NCBI RefSeq assembly: GCF_004364935.1
Contig: NZ_SOBT01000008.1
Location: 871,534 to 935,533 of the forward strand
Direction: 5' to 3'
DNA length: 64,000 nucleotides
DNA from: Panacagrimonas perspica
GTDB lineage: Bacteria > Pseudomonadota > Gammaproteobacteria > Nevskiales > Nevskiaceae
Part shown: piece after piece, positions 27,340 to 35,888 of the stretch
Position numbering within the stretch: the first letter of the stretch is position 1
Layout: every line of letters begins with the position of its first letter
Made by a program: the position numbers and the translations under genes
The notes under the pieces: model-generated
The model's database searches: none
What the model saw: only the letters and a program-made list of their open reading frames with translations
What the model was told of the DNA's origin: nothing

Positions 27340-28536
27340 ATGAGCATCGAAGCCCTGTCAGCAGACGGCCGCTCCGTCCGTTACACCGATCGCCGACGCT
27401 GGTTGTGGTCGCTGTCCCTGGCCTGGCCGCTGCTGCCGGTGGGCTCGTGCCTGCTGGCGATCCAGACCGGTCACGCGGCCTGGTACTGGGCGACGCTGGT
27501 GATCTGGTACCTGATCGTTCCCGTCATCGACCACCTGCTGCCGCCCGACGCCAGCAATCCGCCTCCCGAGGTGGTGCCGCAACTCGACGCCGACCGCTAC
27601 TACCGGTACCTGACGTATCTGACGGTCCCGATCCACTACCTGACGCTCGTGTATTCGGCCTACGTGGTCGGCACGCAGGACCTGGCCTGGTATTCGATCC
27701 TTGGCCTGGCGCTGTCGGTGGGCGTGGTCAACGGACTGGCGATCAACACGGGTCACGAACTCGGCCACAAGACGACGACGCCGGAGCGCTGGCTGGCCAA
27801 GACCGTCCTGGCCGTCGTCGGCTACGGGCACTTCTTCATCGAGCACAACAAGGGGCATCACAAGGACGTGGCCACGCCCGAGGACCCGGCCTCGTCGCGC
27901 ATGGGCGAAAACATCTACCGATTCGCCTGCCGCGAGATTCCCGGTGCGATGCGCCGCGCCTGGAGTTCGGAGAAAACGCGGCTGGCGCGGTGCGAAAGCG
28001 GACCGTGGACGCTGAAGAACGAGGTGTTGCAGCCCTTGCTGCTCACGGTGCCCCTGTACGCGGCGCTGATCTACGCTTTCGGCTGGGTGATGCTGCCGTT
28101 CCTGTTCATCCAGGCGTTCTGGGGCTGGTTCGGCATCCTGAGCAGCGCCAACTACATCGAGCACTACGGACTGATGCGCCAGAGGCTCGCGAACGGGCGC
28201 TACGAGCCCTGCCAGCCGTACCACTCGTGGAATTCGAACCACGTGATGTCGAACCTGATCCTGTTCAATCTGCAGCGTCATTCGGATCATCACGCCAACC
28301 CGACGCGCCGCTACCAGAGCCTGCGCGCCTTCGACAAGCTGCCGGAATTCCCGAGCGGGTACCCGCTGATGTTCATGATCGCGCTGCTGCCGCCGCTGTG
28401 GTTCGCGCTGATGGATCGCCGCGTCATGGCTTGGGCGGGCGGTGACTTCAGCCGCATCAACGTGCTGGCCGAAAAGCGCGCGAAGCTGGCGGCGCGTCAT
28501 GCCGGCGCCGGGGAGCAGGTCCCCGTCGCCCGATGA
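27340..28536 (+). CDS. alkB: Alkane 1-monooxygenase (membrane di-iron hydroxylase)
   Basis: The protein has 398 residues from the ATG at 27340. It hydroxylates the terminal carbon of medium-chain alkanes using electrons from rubredoxin. Six hydrophobic helices are predicted. All AlkB histidine boxes are present: HELGH (139-143), EHNKGHH with ATPEDPASSRMGE (168-190), NYIEHYGLMRQ, and LQRHSDHHANPTRRYQ. A rubredoxin gene overlaps its stop codon (ATGA), the usual electron carrier. A divergent LysR gene likely regulates it. An in-frame ATG 75 bases upstream is less likely. Confidence 0.95.
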   Translation: MSIEALSADGRSVRYTDRRRWLWSLSLAWPLLPVGSCLLAIQTGHAAWYWATLVIWYLIVPVIDHLLPPDASNPPPEVVPQLDADRYYRYLTYLTVPIHYLTLVYSAYVVGTQDLAWYSILGLALSVGVVNGLAINTGHELGHKTTTPERWLAKTVLAVVGYGHFFIEHNKGHHKDVATPEDPASSRMGENIYRFACREIPGAMRRAWSSEKTRLARCESGPWTLKNEVLQPLLLTVPLYAALIYAFGWVMLPFLFIQAFWGWFGILSSANYIEHYGLMRQRLANGRYEPCQPYHSWNSNHVMSNLILFNLQRHSDHHANPTRRYQSLRAFDKLPEFPSGYPLMFMIALLPPLWFALMDRRVMAWAGGDFSRINVLAEKRAKLAARHAGAGEQVPVAR

Positions 28537-28727
28537 CGGCCTACCGCCGTTATCGATGTCCCGGCTGCTCGTACGTGTTCGACGAGCGGACCGGGGACGC
28601 ACACGAAGGGTTCAAGCCCGGCACGCGCTGGGAGGCGGTTCCGGACGACTGGGCCTGCCCGCAGTGCGCCGTGCGCGAGAAGCCCGACTTCGAGCCGCTT
28701 CCCGCTGGCGAGAACCCCGTTCCCTAG
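28533..28727 (+). CDS. Rubredoxin (alkane hydroxylase electron carrier)
   Basis: The 64-residue iron protein has the four iron ligands Cys9, Cys12, Cys42 and Cys45 (CPGC and CPQC), with the conserved GDAHEGFKPGTRWEAVPDDW between. It passes electrons from a rubredoxin reductase to AlkB. The glycine that usually follows the last cysteine is replaced by Ala. Its ATG overlaps the alkB stop, so translation is coupled. No reductase gene lies nearby. The leader region of the ilv operon follows. Confidence 0.93.
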   Translation: MTAYRRYRCPGCSYVFDERTGDAHEGFKPGTRWEAVPDDWACPQCAVREKPDFEPLPAGENPVP

Positions 28728-28875
28728 CCGGGATGCGCCGACTCGGCCCGATTGCCGCAAGGGGGGCGGATCGCCGCGCACGGGTAGGCAGATCGCGGCG
28801 AATGTTTTACGCTTCCTCCCGTTCCGCATGAGCGCGACGCCGTCGCCGCCCTGCCGAAGACATCGCAAGCCCGCA

Positions 28876-28938
28876 ATGCACCTCCGCAACAAAGCCATCG
28901 TCCTCGCCGTACTGGTCGTCGTTACCGACGCGCCGTAG
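28876..28938 (+). CDS. ilv operon leader peptide
   Basis: A 20-residue open frame contains IVLAVLVVV, in which eight of nine residues are branched-chain amino acids, and stops 22 bases before an intrinsic terminator. This is the layout of ilv attenuation, where ribosome stalling for charged tRNA-Ile/Leu/Val permits read-through into ilvG. An in-frame ATG at 28828 could lengthen the peptide to 36 residues. Neither start has a good ribosome site. A small hairpin CGTCG-TTAC-CGACG at 28917-28930 may serve as the pause structure. Confidence 0.75.
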   Translation: MHLRNKAIVLAVLVVVTDAP

Positions 28939-28960
28939 GGGACGCTGCACGCAACAATCC

Positions 28961-28993
28961 AACCCCGCCGGCGCAACATCCGGCGGGGTTTTT
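28961..28993 (+). terminator. Transcription attenuator before ilvG
   Basis: AACCCCGCCGG and CCGGCGGGGTT form an 11-bp perfect stem with an 8-base loop, followed by TTT. It lies 22 bases after the leader peptide stop and 63 bases before ilvG. Confidence 0.85.
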
Positions 28994-29055
28994 CGTTGTA
29001 GGGGTTGCAGGATTCGCCGGATGTTCCGCCCAAGGGGTTCCAACCTGGAACCTTC

Positions 29056-30714
29056 ATGGACATCACTGGCGCACAACTCATCACCCGCTTCCTGGAACGG
29101 CGCGGCACGCCCTTCGTCACCGGCGTGCCTGGCGGCGCCGTCCTGCCGCTCTACCGCGCGCTGGACGACTCGCAACTGCCGCACGTGCTGGCGCGCAACG
29201 AACAGGGCGCCGCCTTCATCGCGCAGGGTTATGCGCGCGTCGCCGGCCGGGCCGGCGTGGCCATCGCCACGTCCGGACCCGGCGTGACGAACACCGTCAC
29301 GGCGCTGGCCGATGCCAAGTCGGATTCGGTGCCGCTGGTGCTGCTGGCCGGGCAGGTGCCGCGCGCGCTCAAGGGCACCGACGCGTTCCAGGAAGCGCCG
29401 ACCGGGTTCATCGTGGATCGCATCACCAAGGCGCATTTCGAGATCGGCTCGGCAGCCGAACTCGCCGAACTGCTGCCCGAGGCCTTCCGCATCGCCGAGA
29501 GCGGCCGCCCCGGCCCGGTGCTGCTCGATATTCCCAAGGACGTCCAGACCGAACGCATCACGCTCGACGGGCTTCCGGACCCGGTGAGCCCGACGGCTGC
29601 GCCGGTCCCCAACCCGAACCAGATCGCGCGTGCGGCGGGCCTCATCGAGCGCTCGCAGCGTCCGCTGCTCTATCTCGGTGGCGGGGTGCGGATCTCGCGA
29701 GCCTTCGCCGATGCGCAGCGCCTGGCCGAGACCGCGAGCCTGCCGACGGTGACCACGCTGATGGCGCTCGGTACCTTGCCGCCGGAGCATCCGCTCGCGC
29801 TGGGGATGCTCGGCATGCACGGCGCGCAGCATGCGAATCGGGCGATCGACGAGTGCGACCTGCTGATCGCCATCGGCGCACGCTTCGACGATCGCGCCAC
29901 CGGCAAGCTCGCCGCGTTCGCTCCGAATGCGCGCGTGATCCACATCGATGCGGACCCGCGCGAACTCGGCAAGCTGCGACGAACGGACCTCGCGATCCAT
30001 GCCGACGCCGGTGCCGCGTTGCGTGGGCTCTGCGCAATGTTGCGACCGACCTTGCGCACCGAATGGCTCGCGCGCGTGGGCGAGCTTCGCCGGACGTATC
30101 CGGCGCCCATCGCGGACCCGCATTCGCTGGCGCGTCCGCAAGGCTTGATCGCGCAGATTGCGCGACTCGCCGGACCGGATCGCGCGGTGACCACAGACGT
30201 GGGCCAGCACCAGATGTGGATGGCGCAGGAATATCCGATCCGCAATCCGGCGCGATGGCTCACGTCGGGCGGCCTGGGCACGATGGGGTTCGGAATTCCC
30301 GCTGCGATCGGCGCTGCGCTCGCTTCACCGGAGACCGGCGCCCTGTGCGTGACCGGCGACGGCAGCCTGCTGATGAACGTGCAGGAGCTCGCGACGCTCG
30401 CCGATCTGCAGCTCGACGTGAAGATCGTGGTGTTCGACAACGGCGGCCTGGGCATGGTGCGCCAGCAGCAGAGCCTGTTCTACGAGCGGCGCTTCACAGC
30501 CTCCGGCTATCCGCGCGGCACTTCGATCTGCGCGCTCGCGGAAGCCTTCGGCATTCCGTCGATCGATCTCGGACGGGCACGCGATGCGCAGGCGGCATTG
30601 CGCCGCGCATTCGCCGAGCCCGGACCGGTGCTGGTCCGCGCGCCGATCCACGCCGATGAACAAGTGCTGCCGATGGTGGCGCCGGGACAGTCCAACCTCG
30701 AGGTGATCGCATGA
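29056..30714 (+). CDS. ilvG: Acetolactate synthase, large subunit
   Basis: The protein has 552 residues from the ATG at 29056. It condenses pyruvate with pyruvate or 2-oxobutyrate, the first common step of valine, leucine and isoleucine synthesis. Visible are FVTGVPGGAVLPLYRAL, the catalytic glutamate in LARNEQGAAFIAQGYAR, and the TPP motif GDGSLLMNVQELATL with NGGLGMVRQQQSLFYERRF. Expression is governed by the leader upstream. The usual small regulatory subunit gene ilvM does not follow; ilvE overlaps instead (ATGA). Confidence 0.93.
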   Translation: MDITGAQLITRFLERRGTPFVTGVPGGAVLPLYRALDDSQLPHVLARNEQGAAFIAQGYARVAGRAGVAIATSGPGVTNTVTALADAKSDSVPLVLLAGQVPRALKGTDAFQEAPTGFIVDRITKAHFEIGSAAELAELLPEAFRIAESGRPGPVLLDIPKDVQTERITLDGLPDPVSPTAAPVPNPNQIARAAGLIERSQRPLLYLGGGVRISRAFADAQRLAETASLPTVTTLMALGTLPPEHPLALGMLGMHGAQHANRAIDECDLLIAIGARFDDRATGKLAAFAPNARVIHIDADPRELGKLRRTDLAIHADAGAALRGLCAMLRPTLRTEWLARVGELRRTYPAPIADPHSLARPQGLIAQIARLAGPDRAVTTDVGQHQMWMAQEYPIRNPARWLTSGGLGTMGFGIPAAIGAALASPETGALCVTGDGSLLMNVQELATLADLQLDVKIVVFDNGGLGMVRQQQSLFYERRFTASGYPRGTSICALAEAFGIPSIDLGRARDAQAALRRAFAEPGPVLVRAPIHADEQVLPMVAPGQSNLEVIA

Positions 30715-31757
30715 GCTCCATGACCGAATACGCGCTGGCGCGTCGACCTGCCGATTGGCCGCAACCCGAGCAACTCGGTTTCGGACAGAAGCTCGCGCCG
30801 TGGGTGGTCAGCGCCGAGCACCGCGACGGCGAAGGCTGGTCGGCGTTGCACGCGATGCCGTTGTCCGAAGCGCGCAGTCCGATGGCCAGCGGCGGGCTGC
30901 AGTACGGACTGTCCGTGTTCGAAGGGCTCAAGGCCTATCGCGGGCCGCGCGGCGATGCGCACCTGTTCCGACCGCGGGAGCACGCCGCGCGCCTGACGAG
31001 CAGCGCCCGTCGCCTTCGCATGCCGCATGTCCCCGAATCCCTGTTCATCGAGGCCTGCCGGCTGGCGGCGCGGCTGCACGAGGACTTCCTGCCGCCGCAG
31101 GGACGCGGATCGCTCTACCTGCGGCCGACGCTGTTCGCGGACGAGGAGGCTCTGGGATTTCGCGTGGCGCATACGCACCGCCTGGCGCTGATCGTGACGC
31201 CGAGCAGCGATCCGTTGCCGAAGACGGTGAACCTCTGGGCGGAATCCGAACTCGCTCGTGCCGCGATCGGCGGCACCGGCGCGGCCAAGACCGGCGGCAA
31301 CTACGCCGCCGGACTGCTGGGCCTGGTGCGGGCGCGCGAGCGCGGCTGCGACGACGTGGCCTGGCTCGACGCGGCGCGCACGCGCCTGTCCGAGGCGGGC
31401 ACGATGAACCTGTTCGTGAAGATCGACGACACGTGGTGCACGCCGCCGCTGGATGGAACGATCCTCCCGGGCATCACGCGCGACAGCCTGATGACGCTGA
31501 TGCGCGAGCAGGGCGTCGACGTGCAGGAACGCGGACTCGACCTGCGTGAGCTCGCAACGCTCGAACGCGAAGGACGGCTCGGTGCGGCGTTCGGTTGCGG
31601 AACCGCCGCGAGGATCGTGCGCATCGCGTCGATCCGCAGCGAATCCTCGACGGTGTCGTTTCCGGATGATCCGCAGGTCGCGGTTCTGCGCGATCGGCTG
31701 AAGCGATGTCAGGAAGGGACTGAGTCCGGCTTCTCGACGTGGGCCTGTGCGATCTGA
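30711..31757 (+). CDS. ilvE: Branched-chain amino acid aminotransferase
   Basis: The 348-residue fold-type IV PLP enzyme catalyses the last step of Ile/Val/Leu synthesis. It has MASGGLQYGLSVFEGLKAYR near residue 58, the PLP lysine region TGAAKTGGNYAAGLLG near residue 185, and CGTAARIVRI (CGTA motif) near residue 300. Length and blocks fit the longer eukaryote-like/bacterial BCAT type II. Its ATG overlaps the ilvG stop. No further ilv gene follows, so ilvC, ilvD and ilvM must be elsewhere. Confidence 0.9.
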   Translation: MSSMTEYALARRPADWPQPEQLGFGQKLAPWVVSAEHRDGEGWSALHAMPLSEARSPMASGGLQYGLSVFEGLKAYRGPRGDAHLFRPREHAARLTSSARRLRMPHVPESLFIEACRLAARLHEDFLPPQGRGSLYLRPTLFADEEALGFRVAHTHRLALIVTPSSDPLPKTVNLWAESELARAAIGGTGAAKTGGNYAAGLLGLVRARERGCDDVAWLDAARTRLSEAGTMNLFVKIDDTWCTPPLDGTILPGITRDSLMTLMREQGVDVQERGLDLRELATLEREGRLGAAFGCGTAARIVRIASIRSESSTVSFPDDPQVAVLRDRLKRCQEGTESGFSTWACAI

Positions 31758-31841
31758 GTATCCGATCGCATAGGCCGCGCCAGGCCTCGGCATGAGCCGC
31801 ACGCACCGCGACACGGTGCGTGCGGCGCGCAGGTCGTGTTC

Positions 31842-33338
31842 TCAAGTCCGTACGCGAAAGTGCGACATCGACGGCCGTCGCAGCCGACGCGCGTACTCGC
31901 TCATGTAGCCGACCCAGTTGTTCGTGTTGCGGCCGCCGACGAGATACCAGCTGCTGCAGCCGCCGGTGTAGGCCGAGTTCCCGCTGCGTGCTGCCATCTC
32001 CTCGTTGAACGCCTGCTGCGCCGCCGGTTCGACGTCGACCGTGGCGAGCCTGCGCTGCGTCATCTCGCGTACCCACTGCGTGATGTAACGCTGCTGGCGT
32101 TCGAGCATGAAGATGATCGAGCCGGCGCCGAGATTGGAGTTGGGGCCGTACAGCATGAACAGGTTCGGGAAATCCGAGACGGCGACGCCCAGGTAGCCCT
32201 GCGCGCCATCCTTCCAGCGTTGCCGAAGCGAGGCCCCGCCCAGGCCGCGAAAATCCATCGGCGCCAGGAACTGTGTGGCCGAGAAGCCGGTGCCGAACAC
32301 CAGGGCATCGATCTCGCGGGTGACGCCGTCGGCGGCGCGGATGCTGGACGCGCCGACTTCGAGCACCGGCTCGGTGACGACCTCGACGTTGGGCCGCGCC
32401 AGTGCGGGCAGCCATTCGTTGGACAGCAGGATGCGCTTGCAGCCCAGCGGCGTGTCGGGCGTGAGCCGCGCGCGCAGCGCGGGATCCTTCACCTGCGCCT
32501 TCATCAGCGCACGCGCCGCGAAGCGCAGCAGCGGACGAGAGAGCCGGCCGAGCAGCGAGCCGTTCTGCAAGGCCGCGGAAAGAAACTCGTACCACCAGTA
32601 GATGCGCCAGCGGTCCAGCGTGTGCAGGAACGGCAGCTTCGTCAGCAGCCAGCGTTCGACACGCGTGTAACTGCCGTCGAACTTGGGCAGCGTCCAGCTC
32701 GTGGAGCGCTGGAACACGACCAGCTTGTCGACCTCGGCGGCGAGCGCCGGTACGAACTGCACGGCGCTGGGGCCGGTGCCGATGACCGCGACGCGCTTGC
32801 CGCGAAAATCGTAGTCGTGCTCCCAGCGCGCCGAATGGAAAACGCGACCGGTGAAGCGCTCGATGCCTTCGACGTTCGGTGTCTGCGGAAGGTTGAGCTG
32901 GCCCACCGCCGTGATCACCACCTGCGCTTCGTGCGTGCTGCCGTCAGTGAAGCGCAGCGTCCACAGCGAACGCGATTCATCGAAGTCCGCGCTCGCCACC
33001 TCGGTTGCGAAACGGATGTGCCGGCGCAGGTCGTACTTGTCGGCGACGTGCCGCAGGTACGCATGGATTTCGGCCTGCGGCCCGTAGCGGCGCGACCAGG
33101 CGTAGTGGGGCTCGAACGAAAACGAGTACAGGTGCGAGGCGACGTCGCAGGCCGCGCCGGGATAGGTGTTGTCGCGCCAGACACCGCCCACGTCCTGCGC
33201 TTTCTCGAAGATCGTGAACGATTCGATGCCTGCCTTTTTCAGCGCGTACGCCATGCCCAGGCCGCCGAAGCCGGTGCCGATGATGGCGATGCTGGGGCTC
33301 GCGGCCGTGTTTCGCGTCGGTTCTTCGTGTGTTCCCAC
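31842..33338 (-). CDS. Flavin-containing monooxygenase, Baeyer-Villiger type
   Basis: The protein has 498 residues from a GTG at 33338, chosen because AGGAG lies 8 bases before it and the FAD loop IIGTGFGGLGMAYALKKAG follows at about residue 20. A second dinucleotide loop, VIGTGPSAVQFVPAL, binds NADPH near residue 185. The BVMO fingerprint F-x-G-x3-H-x3-W is present as FTGRVFHSARW. Such enzymes turn ketones into esters or lactones. The open frame continues 65 codons upstream but without family similarity. An adjacent amidase and esterases could act on products. Confidence 0.85.
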   Translation of the reverse strand: MGTHEEPTRNTAASPSIAIIGTGFGGLGMAYALKKAGIESFTIFEKAQDVGGVWRDNTYPGAACDVASHLYSFSFEPHYAWSRRYGPQAEIHAYLRHVADKYDLRRHIRFATEVASADFDESRSLWTLRFTDGSTHEAQVVITAVGQLNLPQTPNVEGIERFTGRVFHSARWEHDYDFRGKRVAVIGTGPSAVQFVPALAAEVDKLVVFQRSTSWTLPKFDGSYTRVERWLLTKLPFLHTLDRWRIYWWYEFLSAALQNGSLLGRLSRPLLRFAARALMKAQVKDPALRARLTPDTPLGCKRILLSNEWLPALARPNVEVVTEPVLEVGASSIRAADGVTREIDALVFGTGFSATQFLAPMDFRGLGGASLRQRWKDGAQGYLGVAVSDFPNLFMLYGPNSNLGAGSIIFMLERQQRYITQWVREMTQRRLATVDVEPAAQQAFNEEMAARSGNSAYTGGCSSWYLVGGRNTNNWVGYMSEYARRLRRPSMSHFRVRT

Positions 33339-33504
33339 CCACCGCTCCTGCGCTGCTGAAGGGAGCGACCTTAGCGCAGGGCTGCGCGATATCGGGATTA
33401 CTGTGCTTTGATGCCGGATGACGCGTTCGTCGGGTGCGACAAAAGCGCCTTGGCGGGCCGACAATCGATCGCGTACCGCACCAGGCCGGACGGGGGATGG
33501 CGAC

Positions 33505-34401
33505 ATGGAAGACGACGAAGAGCCGGAGATCATCTACGAGGCTGCCCCCACGATCGTCGAACTCGATGGGAACGAGCCGGGCCCGGACGCTGCCACGCTC
33601 GCGCAGATGGGCTGGTTGCTGCGTCGCTATACCTCGCGCACCTATATCGCCCGCGCACGGGATCTGTTCGCCGGCCTGATCCGCGCCTTCCTCGAGTGGA
33701 GCGATGCTGACGAGGTTCTGTCGCCGGAAGTTGCGAAGGAGTGGGCGCTGGCTCTGCACCAGCGCCTGGCCTCGTTCCAGCGCGCGCTCGATGCGCTCGA
33801 CAAAGGTGACGCCGCCCGGGCGTACCCGGCGCTGCGCGAGGCCGTGAGCGGCCTGGAGCCGGCGGATGCCCGCGACGAGTTTCGCTTCTCGCTGACGCAA
33901 CTGATCGATGCGATCGGACCCGCCGCGCGGCCCTGGGGCGAGAGTGCCGTCGCGATGATGGATCGCATCGAGCGCACGCTGGAGGGTTGCTGGGCCTGTG
34001 AGACGATCCTGGCCGACCGCTTGTCGCTGCGCATGCGCCCGCGAAGCTTTCCGGAGAAGCTGGACGCGCTGCCGCTGCCCGATCCACGCTCGCCGAAGCT
34101 CAAGACGGGCAAGAAGATCCCCGTGACCGGCATCTGGATTGCCACCACGACCTTGAATGCCTGTCCCAACTTCCTGGTCGCGGGCCAGCCGGCGCCGGAG
34201 CTGCGTCGTCCCTGCGAGCGCCTCGACTACGAGGCGACGCCGGCGGCAGGCGGTGAGCCGGCACGCGATGCCTGGAGCGACTACGAGTTCGCCGACGAAG
34301 CCACGGTGTGGCAGCTCGTGTGGACCGACACGCGGTATCGCGGTGCGGAGAGCGAGGACGAGAGCGCGATGCTGGACGAGGACAACGCGCTGCCGGGGTA
34401 A
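33505..34401 (+). CDS. Cytoplasmic protein of unknown function (weakly Imm71/72-like)
   Basis: The protein has 298 residues from the ATG at 33505. The N-terminus is very acidic; residues about 30-190 are helical (RRYTSRTYIARARDLFAGLI). The C-terminal part contains VTGIWIATTTLNACPNFLVA followed by GQPAP and WQLVWTDTRYR. That block recalls the end of Imm71/Imm72 immunity proteins of polymorphic toxin systems, but this is from memory and weak. No toxin or type VI gene lies adjacent. It has no signal peptide. It may be an orphan immunity protein or unrelated. Confidence 0.55.
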   Translation: MEDDEEPEIIYEAAPTIVELDGNEPGPDAATLAQMGWLLRRYTSRTYIARARDLFAGLIRAFLEWSDADEVLSPEVAKEWALALHQRLASFQRALDALDKGDAARAYPALREAVSGLEPADARDEFRFSLTQLIDAIGPAARPWGESAVAMMDRIERTLEGCWACETILADRLSLRMRPRSFPEKLDALPLPDPRSPKLKTGKKIPVTGIWIATTTLNACPNFLVAGQPAPELRRPCERLDYEATPAAGGEPARDAWSDYEFADEATVWQLVWTDTRYRGAESEDESAMLDEDNALPG

Positions 34402-34423
34402 CGGGATCGATCACCGGGCGCCC

Positions 34424-34448
34424 TAGCCCGGGTTTCACCCGGGCTACG
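34424..34448. repeat. REP-like palindrome, single arm, copy 3
   Basis: TAG-CCCGGG-TTTCA-CCCGGG-CTACG, a single unit with both heads fused, fills the gap between two convergent genes. Confidence 0.75.
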
Positions 34449-34449
34449 A

Positions 34450-35880
34450 CTACGACGGCGGCATCACCCAGCCGCCGAACTGCTTCTCTAGCGCCCGCGC
34501 CACGGCGATGGTCTGTGCGTCGCGCCCGGGCGCGCCGACCACCTGAACGCCGAGCGGCAGGCCCTGTTCATTGAGACCCAGCGGCACCTGCGTCGACGGA
34601 AAGCCCAGCACGTTGAAGATGCCGCAGTAGGCGAAATCGAACGGCGTGAGCAGCGGATGGTTGTGAAGCGGCGCCACGCGCGTGTACGGCGGGTAGAGCA
34701 GCACGCCGTCGTCACCCAGGGTTTCGATCAGCTCCTCTCGCAAGGCCTTGCCCATCTCTACGTAGCGACGGGTCGGCAGCGGCAGCGTCTCGATCAGCGC
34801 GAGCACCAGCGCCGGCAGGGTGTGCGGCGTGAGACCCAGCGGCCACTTGGCGAGTTCGAGGAACGTCGAGATGCGCCGGCCTTCGCCGAGCTGGACGGCG
34901 AAAGGCTCCGGTTCGGCGGCGTGCATCAGCGCGGCCCATATGTCGAAGGCCTTGCGCAGCGCCGGCGGCTGCAGCCACGTGAGCTTCTGCGACGACTGTG
35001 AGCCCAGCCATTCCGCCGCGCGCGCCTGCGCGGCCGACAGGTCGGCGGCGACCTTGCGCTTGCCGTCGTCGCGGATCGCGAAGATGCGCAGCTTGTCGAG
35101 CTTCACGCGACGCGGGTCACCGCGCAGTGCGCCGGCCGTGCAGACCGGATCGACGCCATCGGGTCCGGCGAGAATCTTGAGCAGTGGCCACAGGTCGTCC
35201 GCGCGCCGCGCGATCGGTCCGGTCACGCAATTGCGGTTCATGTCACCGGTCGGCTCGGGATACTGCCCGGTGTTGGGCACGATGCCCGGCGTCGGCTTGT
35301 GGCCGAAGACGCCGTTGAAGAACGCCGGGAAGCGGATCGAGCCGCCGACATCCGCGCCCAGGCCGAACGGCGATGCACCCGCACCGATCAACGCGCCTTC
35401 GCCGCCGCTGGAGCCGCCCGCGATGCGGCGATGGTCGTAGGGATTGCCGGTGCGTCCGTAGACGCGGTTCGCGGTCTCCATCCACATGCACAGCTCGGGC
35501 GTGTTGGAGAAACCCAGCACGATCGCGCCGGCAGCGCGCAGGCGCGACACGGCCGGCGCCTCGACGGTGGCGATCGCCTTGCGCCTCGACACCATCCCGG
35601 AGACTTGAGGAAAGCCGGGAAACGCGAAGTTTTCCTTGATGGTGCAGGGCACGCCGAGCAGCGGCGGCAGGGTGTCGCGGCTCTCATCGCTGGCGAGGCG
35701 TGCGTCCGCCGCATCGGCCTCGACGCGGGCCTCGTCGAAGCGGAACTGCACCATGGCGTTGATGCGCCGGTTCACGGCGACGACCCGCGCGATGTGCGCG
35801 TCCACCAGTGCGCGGGACGTCAGGCGCCGCGCGCGCAGCGCGGCGGCCATCTCCATGGCGGAGGCGGTCAGCGGATTCAT
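34450..35880 (-). CDS. Amidase-signature family hydrolase
   Basis: The protein has 476 residues from the ATG at 35880. The catalytic triad Ser-cisSer-Lys is complete: Lys82 in TIKENF, Ser157 in GGSSGGEGALIGAG and Ser181 in GADVGGSIRFPAFF. The substrate of this family (carboxamides, fatty acid amides, amidated tRNA) is not readable, but the hydrophobic C-terminal domain recalls FAAH-type amidases acting on acyl amides. gatB or gatA partners are absent. The downstream gene reads convergently across REP copy 3; the upstream SDR gene ends 8 bases away on the same strand, so the two form an operon. Confidence 0.88.
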   Translation of the reverse strand: MNPLTASAMEMAAALRARRLTSRALVDAHIARVVAVNRRINAMVQFRFDEARVEADAADARLASDESRDTLPPLLGVPCTIKENFAFPGFPQVSGMVSRRKAIATVEAPAVSRLRAAGAIVLGFSNTPELCMWMETANRVYGRTGNPYDHRRIAGGSSGGEGALIGAGASPFGLGADVGGSIRFPAFFNGVFGHKPTPGIVPNTGQYPEPTGDMNRNCVTGPIARRADDLWPLLKILAGPDGVDPVCTAGALRGDPRRVKLDKLRIFAIRDDGKRKVAADLSAAQARAAEWLGSQSSQKLTWLQPPALRKAFDIWAALMHAAEPEPFAVQLGEGRRISTFLELAKWPLGLTPHTLPALVLALIETLPLPTRRYVEMGKALREELIETLGDDGVLLYPPYTRVAPLHNHPLLTPFDFAYCGIFNVLGFPSTQVPLGLNEQGLPLGVQVVGAPGRDAQTIAVARALEKQFGGWVMPPS

Positions 35881-35888
35881 CAGGCGGT

